This document shows, in pieces, positions 1 to 5,889 of a stretch of 8,724 bases of DNA (the stretch's first letter is position 1; the number at the start of each line of letters is the position of its first letter). The notes below the pieces were generated by a model. That model saw only the letters and a program-made list of their open reading frames with translations, searched no databases and was not told the origin of the DNA. This DNA comes from Lachnospiraceae bacterium (GTDB lineage Bacteria; Bacillota; Clostridia; Lachnospirales; Lachnospiraceae), in contig DNJM01000019.1 in NCBI GenBank assembly GCA_003489085.1, forward strand, positions 231 to 8,954. The letters are read 5' to 3'. The position numbers were made by a program, and so were the translations under genes.

Positions 1-176
1 CGCCCAGATTGATTTCAGGACGCGAAGCGGCCGGAAATTGATCTATTACCCGGCGCAGGAGGGCTGTAGCGGAACTTAAAACAGCGGAAGCCCGTACAAC
101 GCCCAGATTGATTTCAGGACGCGAAGCGGCCGGAAACCAATCTAGTACCGGGCGTTGGGAGGGCTGTAGCGGAACT
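1..176 (+). repeat. Tandem imperfect direct repeat, two copies of a hairpin element ahead of purM
   Basis: Copy 1 is 1-76 and copy 2 is 100-176, a 99-nt period. The first 37 nt are identical and the last 17 nt (60-76 and 160-176) are also identical; between them there are seven substitutions and one inserted G. Each copy folds into one long imperfect hairpin (1-55 and 100-154). In copy 2 the pairs are 100-104/150-154, 105-110/138-143, 112-115/133-136, 117-118/130-131 and 120-122/126-128, closed by a GAA triloop, with single A-C, A-G and A-G mismatches and a 6-nt bulge at 144-149. The conserved 3' tail (GGGCTGTAGCGGAACT) follows the hairpin. I do not recognise it as a known riboswitch class. 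It may be a structured mRNA leader, a REP-like palindromic repeat, or a duplicated 3' end of an upstream gene. The repeat itself is certain; its role is not known. Confidence 0.85.
61..93 (+). other. Short hairpin between the two repeat copies
   Basis: GGGCT at 61-65 can pair with AGCCC at 89-93; alternatively CTGT at 64-67 can pair with ACAG at 81-84. The two pairings compete for the same bases. The AGCGGAA motif appears on both arms (68-74 and 83-89). No U-tract follows, so it is not an intrinsic terminator. It joins the tail of repeat copy 1 to copy 2 and may be part of the same folded RNA. Confidence 0.35.
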
Positions 177-181
177 ATCAT

Positions 182-187
182 AGGAGG
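182..187 (+). promoter_or_regulatory. Ribosome binding site that sets the purM start
   Basis: A perfect AGGAGG lies 7 nt before the ATG at 195. The reading frame is open further upstream to a TTG at 108, but that extension would run through repeat copy 2 and has no ribosome site, so the ATG at 195 is the start. Confidence 0.9.
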
Positions 188-194
188 ACTTGTT

Positions 195-1220
195 ATGGAT
201 TATAAGAACGCAGGCGTAGATATTGAAGCCGGTTATAAGTCGGTAGAACTGATGAAAAAATATGTAAAGGAGACCATGCGCCCGGAAGTACTGGGCGGCC
301 TGGGCGGATTCTCGGGCGCGTTTTCCATTAACGCGTTTAAAGGAATGGAAAAACCCACGCTGGTGTCCGGCACGGACGGCGTGGGGACAAAGTTAAAGCT
401 GGCTTTTCTTCTTAATAAACACGATACAGTAGGCATTGACTGCGTAGCCATGTGTGTCAACGACATTGCCTGCGCAGGCGGTGAGCCGTTATTCTTCCTG
501 GATTATATTGCGTGTGGAAAAAATGAACCGGAAAAAATCGCAAAAATCGTAAGTGGTGTGGCAGAAGGCTGCTGTCAGTCTGATGCGGCCCTGATCGGCG
601 GCGAGACGGCAGAGATGCCTGGCTTCTATCCGGAGAATGAATACGATCTGGCCGGCTTTGCGGTAGGAGTCGTGGATGAGAAGGATCTGATCACCGGAAA
701 GGATTTGAAAGCAGGCGACGTTCTGATCGGTATGGCTTCTTCCGGTGTACACAGCAATGGTTTCTCTCTGGTGCGTAAGGTATTCGAGATGAAAGAGGAA
801 GTACTGAATGAATATCATGAAGAGCTGGGATGCACCCTTGGTGAAGCATTGATCGCTCCGACCAAGATCTATGTCAAAGCACTTCGTTCCATCAAGGAAG
901 CGGGCGTACGCGTAAAGGCCTGCAGCCATATCACAGGAGGCGGCTTCTATGAGAATATCCCGCGTATGTTAAAGGAAGGCACCCATGCAGTGGTAAAGAA
1001 GAACAGCTACCCGATTCCGCCGATCTTTAAGATGCTGCAGGAAAAAGGAAATATTGCAGAAGAAATGATGTACAATACCTACAACATGGGCCTTGGCATG
1101 ATCGTTGCTGTAGAGCCGGCTGATGTAGAGAAGACGCTGGAAGCGATTCAGGCAGCAGACGAGAACGGCTATATCGTAGGTCAGATCGAAGAAGGCGAAA
1201 AAGGAGTTACGGTATGTTAA
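195..1220 (+). CDS. purM: Phosphoribosylformylglycinamidine cyclo-ligase (AIR synthetase)
   Basis: Cytosolic enzyme of de novo purine synthesis. It closes the imidazole ring of formylglycinamidine ribonucleotide with ATP to give aminoimidazole ribonucleotide. The product is 341 aa, the normal length for PurM. Family motifs run in order: YKNAGVDI at residues 3-10, GGFSGAF at 37-43, SGTDGVGTKLKLA at 58-70 (ATP-binding region), VNDIACAGGEP at 88-98, IGGETAEMPGFY at 134-145, SSGVHSNGFSLVRK at 182-195 and HITGGGFYENIPR at 245-257. No domain is missing. It overlaps purN by 7 nt and is the first complete gene of a purM-purN-purD operon. The upstream repeat pair ends 6 nt before its ribosome site and would be in its leader if transcription starts further left. 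No promoter was recognised in 1-180, so the operon probably begins outside the window. Confidence 0.98.
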   Translation: MDYKNAGVDIEAGYKSVELMKKYVKETMRPEVLGGLGGFSGAFSINAFKGMEKPTLVSGTDGVGTKLKLAFLLNKHDTVGIDCVAMCVNDIACAGGEPLFFLDYIACGKNEPEKIAKIVSGVAEGCCQSDAALIGGETAEMPGFYPENEYDLAGFAVGVVDEKDLITGKDLKAGDVLIGMASSGVHSNGFSLVRKVFEMKEEVLNEYHEELGCTLGEALIAPTKIYVKALRSIKEAGVRVKACSHITGGGFYENIPRMLKEGTHAVVKKNSYPIPPIFKMLQEKGNIAEEMMYNTYNMGLGMIVAVEPADVEKTLEAIQAADENGYIVGQIEEGEKGVTVC

Positions 1221-1840
1221 AAGTCTTAGTACTCGTATCCGGAGGCGGTACCAATCTGCAGGCCATTATCGATGCGGTTCGTGAAAATAAGATTACCAAT
1301 ACACAGCTGATCGGTGTCATCAGCAATAATAAGAGTGCCTATGCACTGACCCGTGCGGAAGAAAACGGGATTCCGGCATACTGCATTTCCCCGAAAAGCT
1401 TTGAAACCAGGGCGGCATTTAACGAAGCATTTCTGGCGAAGGTGAATGAACTGCAGCCGGACCTGATCGTGCTGGCCGGATTCCTGGTAGTGATCCCACC
1501 GGAAATGATCCGTACTTATGCCGGAAGAATCATCAACATTCATCCGTCCCTGATCCCGGCTTTCTGCGGAACCGGCTTTTACGGGCTGAAGGTACATGAG
1601 AAGGCTCTGGAACGCGGGGTAAAGGTCGCTGGTGCTACAGTACATTTTGTAGATGAAGGTACGGATACCGGGCCGATCATTCTGCAAAAGCCGGTTATGG
1701 TAGAACAGGGAGATACGCCGGAGGTTCTGCAGCGCCGTGTGATGGAGCAGGCAGAATGGCAGATCCTGCCGCAGGCGATTGATCTGATTGCGAATGGGAA
1801 AGTCAAACTGGAGGACGGGAAAGCCGTCATTATGGAATAA
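1214..1840 (+). CDS. purN: Phosphoribosylglycinamide formyltransferase (GAR transformylase)
   Basis: Moves a formyl group from 10-formyltetrahydrofolate to glycinamide ribonucleotide, the third step of de novo purine synthesis, in the cytosol. The product is 208 aa, typical of the folate-dependent PurN. The phosphate-binding loop SGGGTNLQAI is at residues 9-18. The catalytic triad known from the E. coli enzyme (Asn, His, Asp) matches N108 and H110 in NIHPSLIPAF, and D147 in HFVDEGTDTGPI. The segment FCGTGFYGLKVHEKAL follows, as is usual in clostridial PurN. The ATG lies inside the end of purM (7-nt overlap, ATGTTAA), with AAGGAG at 1201-1206 as ribosome site, so translation of the two is probably coupled. 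It is followed by an 85-nt gap and purD rather than purH. Confidence 0.98.
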   Translation: MLKVLVLVSGGGTNLQAIIDAVRENKITNTQLIGVISNNKSAYALTRAEENGIPAYCISPKSFETRAAFNEAFLAKVNELQPDLIVLAGFLVVIPPEMIRTYAGRIINIHPSLIPAFCGTGFYGLKVHEKALERGVKVAGATVHFVDEGTDTGPIILQKPVMVEQGDTPEVLQRRVMEQAEWQILPQAIDLIANGKVKLEDGKAVIME

Positions 1841-1851
1841 AGAAAAATGAA

Positions 1852-1898
1852 AAGGAGAGGAGCACTGAAAGCGGGACAGACCTGGTGATCCTCTCCTT
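1852..1898 (+). other. Strong intercistronic hairpin between purN and purD
   Basis: AAGGAGAGGA (1852-1861) is the exact reverse complement of TCCTCTCCTT (1889-1898), a 10-bp stem. After a one-base mismatch it continues with about four more pairs (1863-1866 with 1884-1887, the last a G-U). There is no U-tract after it, so it is not a standard terminator. Its left arm is a purine-rich sequence resembling a ribosome site; pairing would hide it. It may act in mRNA processing or stability, or tune purD expression. The pairing is seen directly; the role is inferred. Confidence 0.7.
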
Positions 1899-1925
1899 GT
1901 ATGCATATATCAGGAGGAAAAGAAA

Positions 1926-3200
1926 ATGAAAGTATTAATCGTAGGAAGCGGCGGAAGAGAGCATGCAATTGCATGGAGCGTAGCAAAAAGTCCGAAGGTA
2001 GAGAAGATCTATTGTGCACCGGGAAATGCCGGAATTGCATCCATTGCAGAGTGCGTGAATATCGGAGCTATGGAATTCGAAAAGCTGGCGGCATTTGCCA
2101 AAGAACAGGAAATCGATCTTACCGTGGTCGGTATGGATGATCCGCTGGTAGGCGGTATTGTAGATGTATTTGTAGCAGAAGGGCTTCGGGTATTCGGACC
2201 GCGCAGGAATGCGGCAATTCTGGAAGGCTCCAAGGGATTTTCAAAGGATCTGATGAAGAAATATCATATTCCGACCGCTGCATATGAGATCTTTACGGAT
2301 GCAGATGCTGCACTGGCCTATCTGGAGACGGCGAAGCTTCCAATCGTTCTCAAGGCGGATGGACTGGCACTTGGCAAAGGCGTTCTGATCTGCAATACAT
2401 TGGAAGAGGCAAAAGCAGGCGTACAGGAAATTATGCTGGATAAGAAGTTTGGTACTGCCGGAAACAGTATGGTAGTGGAAGAGTTTATGACCGGGCGGGA
2501 GGTGTCTGTTCTGTCTTATGTAGATGGAAAGACAATTAAGATTATGACCTCTGCGCAGGATCATAAGCGTGCCGGAGACGGTGACACCGGACTGAATACC
2601 GGCGGCATGGGAACCTTCTCTCCCAGTCCGTTTTTTACCAAAGAAGTGGAGACGTTCTGTCAGGAGCACATTTTCCAGCCAACAGTAGATGCGATGCGTG
2701 CGGAAGGAAGAGAATTCAAGGGAATCATTTTCTTTGGATTAATGTTGACAGAGGATGGACCGAAGGTACTGGAATACAATGCAAGATTCGGTGATCCGGA
2801 GACACAGGTGGTACTGCCGCGGATGAAGACGGATATCGTGGAGGTGTTCGAGGCATGTATTGACGGTACCCTGGATCAGATCAATCTGGAATTCGAGGAC
2901 AATGCGGCGGTCTGTGTTGTACTGGCTTCTGAAGGCTATCCGGTCAGCTACCAGAAAGGTTTTCCGATCAGCGGTCTGGAGACGTTTGATCAACAGGAAG
3001 GTTATTACTGCTTTCACGCAGGTACAAAGTTCGATGAAAATGGTGCGCTGGTAACGAATGGCGGACGTGTACTGGGGGTTACGGCAAAGGGAGCGGATCT
3101 GAAGGAGGCCCGGGCAAATGCCTATGCAGCGACGGAATGGATTAACTTTGACAATAAATATATGCGCCATGACATCGGAAAGGCGATTGACGAGGCATAA
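1926..3200 (+). CDS. purD: Phosphoribosylamine-glycine ligase (GAR synthetase)
   Basis: ATP-grasp ligase that joins glycine to phosphoribosylamine to make glycinamide ribonucleotide, the second step of de novo purine synthesis and the source of the PurN substrate. The product is 424 aa, full length for the family. Visible parts are the N-terminal domain with GSGGREHA at residues 7-14, the ATP-grasp core with KADGLALGKGV at 143-153, VVEEFMTGREVS at 183-194, GDTGLNTGGMGTFSP at 219-233, and the metal/ATP motif EYNARFGDPETQ at 283-294. A C-terminal PurD domain follows. The start is fixed by AGGAGG at 1912-1917. An ATG at 1901 is in another frame. It is the last gene of the purine run; a terminator follows at once. 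Confidence 0.98.
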   Translation: MKVLIVGSGGREHAIAWSVAKSPKVEKIYCAPGNAGIASIAECVNIGAMEFEKLAAFAKEQEIDLTVVGMDDPLVGGIVDVFVAEGLRVFGPRRNAAILEGSKGFSKDLMKKYHIPTAAYEIFTDADAALAYLETAKLPIVLKADGLALGKGVLICNTLEEAKAGVQEIMLDKKFGTAGNSMVVEEFMTGREVSVLSYVDGKTIKIMTSAQDHKRAGDGDTGLNTGGMGTFSPSPFFTKEVETFCQEHIFQPTVDAMRAEGREFKGIIFFGLMLTEDGPKVLEYNARFGDPETQVVLPRMKTDIVEVFEACIDGTLDQINLEFEDNAAVCVVLASEGYPVSYQKGFPISGLETFDQQEGYYCFHAGTKFDENGALVTNGGRVLGVTAKGADLKEARANAYAATEWINFDNKYMRHDIGKAIDEA

Positions 3201-3210
3201 AAACATTTTG

Positions 3211-3256
3211 AAAAAAGAAAAGGCAGCTCCGGCAATAGAAGGGAGCTGTCTTTTTG
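3211..3256. terminator. Bidirectional intrinsic terminator between purD and lemA
   Basis: The stem 3222-3230 (GGCAGCTCC) pairs with 3242-3250 (GGAGCTGTC) with one G-U pair and an 11-nt loop. It is followed by TTTTTGTT on the + strand and preceded by an A-rich run (AAAAAAGAAAA) that becomes the U-tract on the minus strand. It therefore ends the purine operon on one strand and lemA on the other, fitting the convergent gene layout. Confidence 0.92.
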
Positions 3257-3270
3257 TTATATCTAAGAGC

Positions 3271-3906
3271 TTATTCCTGCCGTACCAATGTATCATCCTC
3301 TGCATTCAGATATGGAAGTTCGCTCAATCCCCAGATATTCTGAAACAGATTCGCCGGGAATTTATGGATACCGGCATTGTAATCGGAAGCCAGTGCATTG
3401 TAAGACAGTTTACAGTTCATCAGCATATTGTGACTGGAAGCGATTTCGTTAAAAAGCCGCATCACAGTTTCGTCGGAGCGAAGTGCGGGAAATTCCGAAA
3501 GGCTGTTCCGGACTTCACCCATTGTGCGGAGCTTTGGATAACGCCGGGAGTCGTCCTTGCTTACCTTCAGATAGATGTCTGTTTCATGCTCCATGTGATG
3601 AAGTAAGAGTGATTCCAGTTGAAATAAGGTATTCTCAATGCGGGTCTGAATGGAAATCAGATCATTCTTTGTTGCCAGAGCCTTTTCACGCATCCTCTGC
3701 AGTGCATTATGTTCCGACATCACAGCACCGATAGCGGTAATGATAAATGCGAGAAGGAAGCCCAGGGAGAATTCCCAGTCAGTCGGCCCGTCTGGAATCG
3801 GAATGAGAAAAGCCATCAGGATGCTTAAAAACAGACCCGCAACAAAGATAATCACCAGATAAAAAAGTAATTTTATGAAAATGTGTTGTCTCTGAATGAA
3901 ATTCAT
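3271..3906 (-). CDS. LemA family membrane protein
   Basis: The product is 211 aa from the ATG at 3906, which has AGGAG (complement of 3914-3918) 7 nt upstream; the frame stays open for 29 more codons but that stretch holds the promoter. Two hydrophobic segments lie at residues 13-36 and 44-64, split by a short Pro/Gly/Asp-rich turn (PIPDGPTD). From about residue 67 the chain is helical and polar, with the LemA hallmark end: YNALASDYN at 169-177 then FPANLF at 183-188. LemA proteins have an extra- or intracellular helical-bundle domain of unknown biochemical role; the usual form carries one N-terminal membrane helix, so two helices here are a variation. It is a single-gene unit, convergent with purD and divergent from the cysteine-synthase-like gene, with its own promoter and the shared terminator. 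Function is not known. Confidence 0.85.
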   Translation of the reverse strand: MNFIQRQHIFIKLLFYLVIIFVAGLFLSILMAFLIPIPDGPTDWEFSLGFLLAFIITAIGAVMSEHNALQRMREKALATKNDLISIQTRIENTLFQLESLLLHHMEHETDIYLKVSKDDSRRYPKLRTMGEVRNSLSEFPALRSDETVMRLFNEIASSHNMLMNCKLSYNALASDYNAGIHKFPANLFQNIWGLSELPYLNAEDDTLVRQE

Positions 3907-3942
3907 AAGATATCTCCTCTTTTGTAAATATTTGTTACTATC

Positions 3943-3971
3943 AGTATAGCGCAGTCGGTGAAAAGATGCAA
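3943..3971 (-). promoter_or_regulatory. Sigma-A type promoter for lemA
   Basis: On the minus strand TTGCAT (complement of 3966-3971) is a -35 box and TATACT (complement of 3943-3948) a -10 box, with exactly 17 bp between them. Transcription would start some 30 nt upstream of the lemA start codon. This is the best promoter match in the window. Confidence 0.82.
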
Positions 3972-4017
3972 GAAAGGAAGCAATGGGAGTCAAAACCAGA
4001 AAAAGAAAGGAAAGTTA

Positions 4018-4054
4018 TTGCGGCTTTAAGGAAAATAGCGTATCTTATTAATAA
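4018..4054 (+). promoter_or_regulatory. Candidate promoter and small palindrome ahead of the cysteine-synthase-like gene
   Basis: TTGCGG (4018-4023) and TATCTT (4041-4046) are spaced by 17 bp and could be -35 and -10 boxes; each matches the consensus only partly. The perfect 10-bp palindrome TTATTAATAA (4045-4054) overlaps the -10 edge and could be an operator or only AT-rich promoter DNA. The rest of the divergent region 3972-4096 holds no other signal that I can see. Confidence 0.45.
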
Positions 4055-4096
4055 ATGGGTGCAGCAGCATCGTTATGGAAGAAATGAGGAATAGAT

Positions 4097-5029
4097 ATGA
4101 TTTTTAATAACGTATTGGAAGCAATTGGAAATACACCGCTTATCCGGCTGAATCGGATGACAGATGCGGAAAGTGCGGAGATTCTGGTGAAATTTGAGGC
4201 TGTCAATGTGGGCGGATCCATCAAAACCCGAACCGCCTTTCAGATGATTGAAGCAGCGGAACAGGCCGGAAGGATCACGAAGGATACGATTATTGTAGAA
4301 CCGACCAGCGGAAACCAGGGAATCGGGCTTGCCCTGATCGGCGCGGTAAAGGGATACCGGACGGTGATTATTATGCCGGATTCCGTCAGCGAAGAAAGAA
4401 GAAAGCTGGTACAGAATTATGGCGCGGAGGTAAAGGTGATTCATGATGCGGGGAATATCGGGGACTGTATTCAGGAGTGTCTGGAGACAGCGCTTCGGAT
4501 GGCGCAGGAGAATCCCAATGTATTCGTACCGCAGCAATTTGAAAACCCGGCGAATGTAGAAGCACACTACAGACAGACCGGGCAGGAGATTCTTATGCAG
4601 GCAGAAGGAGCGATTGATGGTTTTTGCTCTGGTATCGGGACCGGCGGGACGATCACCGGAATCGGAAGGGCATTGCGGGAGAAAAATCCGGAGACAGAGA
4701 TCTGGGCAGTGGAACCGGAGCATGCAGCGATTCTGTCCGGCCGTCCGGTGGGAACACATCTGCAGATGGGCATCGGAGATGGTCTGATACCGGAAATCCT
4801 GGATCAGAAGATCTATGATGAGATATGCATTGTAACAGATGAAGAAGCAATACAGACGGCGAGGGATCTGGCGCGGCTGGAGGGTCTGATGTGTGGAATC
4901 TCCGGCGGTACGAATGTAGCGGCAGCCATTCGGCTGGCCAAAAAGCTCGGGAAAGGCAAGCGGGTCGTAACAGTACTGGCGGATACGGCAGAACGCTATT
5001 TTTCTACACCGCTCTTTGATGCGGAATAG
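4097..5029 (+). CDS. Cysteine-synthase-family PLP enzyme (variant active-site motifs)
   Basis: The product is 310 aa, the length of CysK/CysM, and belongs to the fold-type II PLP enzymes that replace the acetyl group of O-acetylserine with sulfide or another nucleophile. IGNTPLIRLN is at residues 10-19. K43 in NVGGSIKTR is the expected PLP lysine; typical CysK has NPGGSVKDR, so P and D are replaced by V38 and T44. The substrate loop reads PTSGNQGIGLA at 69-79 with Gln74 in place of the usual Thr. The phosphate-binding loop GTGGT is intact at 181-185. GIGDGLIP at 225-232 and CGISGGTN at 266-273 differ from the usual GIGAGFIP and GISSGAA. The substitutions are next to the substrate, so the natural substrate may differ. 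The start has GAGGA at 4086-4090. It leads a five-gene run with traX-like 20 nt downstream. Cysteine synthase is the best guess; an OAS-related or beta-replacement enzyme of other specificity is possible. Confidence 0.85.
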   Translation: MIFNNVLEAIGNTPLIRLNRMTDAESAEILVKFEAVNVGGSIKTRTAFQMIEAAEQAGRITKDTIIVEPTSGNQGIGLALIGAVKGYRTVIIMPDSVSEERRKLVQNYGAEVKVIHDAGNIGDCIQECLETALRMAQENPNVFVPQQFENPANVEAHYRQTGQEILMQAEGAIDGFCSGIGTGGTITGIGRALREKNPETEIWAVEPEHAAILSGRPVGTHLQMGIGDGLIPEILDQKIYDEICIVTDEEAIQTARDLARLEGLMCGISGGTNVAAAIRLAKKLGKGKRVVTVLADTAERYFSTPLFDAE

Positions 5030-5049
5030 GAAAAGAGAGGAGAACGGAG

Positions 5050-5862
5050 ATGAATACACAGCAGGGAAGCCGGTACTGTCCTTTATCCTTAAATCGTAAT
5101 CAGCTGAAATATCTGGTGATTGCAGCTATGTTGCTGGATCATATTGCATGGGCTTTCGTCCCACTGGATTCCATTTTAGGGCAGACGATGCATTTTATCG
5201 GAAGATTGACCGGGCCTACGATGGCATATTTTGTCGTGGAGGGATACTGCCATACAAGAAATGTAAAAAAGTATGCACAGCGGCTTGGCATTTTTGCGCT
5301 GCTTTCCTGGATTCCATTCGTCTATTTTGAATATGGCTGTATGCCGATAGCAATTCTCAAAGGGAATGTGACAGACAGTGCCGGCAAGCTGCTGTTCTAT
5401 ATGCAGAGGAGCGATCGGACGCTGGCTATCGTTCCGCAGTTCGGAGTCGTATATACGTTGCTGCTGGGACTGCTGGCGATCTGGCTGTGGGATAGAGGAA
5501 ACTGTCCAAGGTGGTATAAGAAGCTGGGAATCATCGGACTCTGTATGCTGTCTTTCTTCGGAGACTGGCCCGTATACGATGTGCTGTATTGTTTCTTTCT
5601 GTTTTATTATAGAGAAGATCCAGAATCAAAATGGACGGCATTCGGTATTACGACATTGTTCTGCTGTGCAGGTACGATATTTGAAAAATCGATCAGAACA
5701 GGATTCTTTACATTAGGTATCTTTATGGTACCGGTGCTGCTGCATTTCTGCTATAATGGAGAACGGGGAAGCGGCAAACCGGTTCATAAATGGTTTTTTT
5801 ACTGGTTTTATCCGGTACATTTGTTGATTCTGGGAATGTTAAGATGGATAATACTGGTATAA
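5050..5862 (+). CDS. TraX family multi-pass membrane protein
   Basis: The product is 270 aa, mostly hydrophobic, with about eight or nine predicted membrane segments (roughly residues 20-38, 45-65, 78-97, 130-148, 158-188 as one or two, 196-212, 217-234 and 247-268). Family marks are NQLKYLVIAAMLLDHIAW at 17-34, GRLTGPTMAYFVVEGYCHTR at 51-70, and YPVHLLILG near the C-terminus at 254-262. TraX of the F plasmid is needed for N-acetylation of pilin and is related to membrane acyltransferases; chromosomal homologues in Bacillota exist without any conjugation genes, and their substrate is unknown. No conjugation gene is in view here. Ribosome site AGGAGA at 5038-5043. The gene lies 20 nt after the PLP-enzyme gene and 27 nt before a GNAT gene, so it is probably cotranscribed with both. 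I read its role as acylation of some envelope molecule, which is inference. Confidence 0.88.
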   Translation: MNTQQGSRYCPLSLNRNQLKYLVIAAMLLDHIAWAFVPLDSILGQTMHFIGRLTGPTMAYFVVEGYCHTRNVKKYAQRLGIFALLSWIPFVYFEYGCMPIAILKGNVTDSAGKLLFYMQRSDRTLAIVPQFGVVYTLLLGLLAIWLWDRGNCPRWYKKLGIIGLCMLSFFGDWPVYDVLYCFFLFYYREDPESKWTAFGITTLFCCAGTIFEKSIRTGFFTLGIFMVPVLLHFCYNGERGSGKPVHKWFFYWFYPVHLLILGMLRWIILV

Positions 5863-5863
5863 T
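5855..5863 (+). promoter_or_regulatory. Extended -10 promoter overlapping the traX-like stop
   Basis: TGGTATAAT is a perfect extended -10 element (TGnTATAAT) whose bases include the TAA stop of the preceding gene (5860-5862). No good -35 box is found 17 bp upstream, which extended -10 promoters can do without. It lies 26 nt before the GNAT start and could transcribe the GNAT, GntR and Clp genes apart from the upstream genes. Confidence 0.5.
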
Positions 5864-5889
5864 AGAAGAACTGGGAGAGAACTTTTAGG

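Noticed and set aside
1..176. CRISPR array
   Set aside because: Only two copies, 76 nt long with divergence and a 23-nt gap; no short regular repeats or cas genes.
108..194. Extension of the purM frame upstream to a TTG at 108
   Set aside because: It runs through repeat copy 2, has no ribosome site, adds 29 residues not expected in PurM, and a perfect AGGAGG precedes the ATG at 195.
1..194. Known riboswitch ahead of purM (purine, ZTP, PRPP, THF, glycine, c-di-GMP)
   Set aside because: A few bases, such as GGACGCGAAGC, recall c-di-GMP-I, but the core conserved bases and helix layout of each class are not present.
1852..1898. Intrinsic terminator after purN
   Set aside because: The stem is strong but no U-tract follows; the next bases are GTATGCATATAT.
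3118..3606. 162-codon + strand frame across the purD end and lemA
   Set aside because: It overlaps purD in another frame, crosses the terminator and runs antisense to lemA; no ribosome site or family likeness.
4073..5059. 328-codon open frame on the minus strand
   Set aside because: It is fully antisense to the PLP-enzyme gene and has a low-complexity, Cys/Arg/His-rich translation typical of a shadow frame.
5050..5862. Conjugative element, from the TraX likeness
   Set aside because: No relaxase, coupling protein, integrase or other transfer gene is in view, and chromosomal TraX homologues are common in Bacillota.
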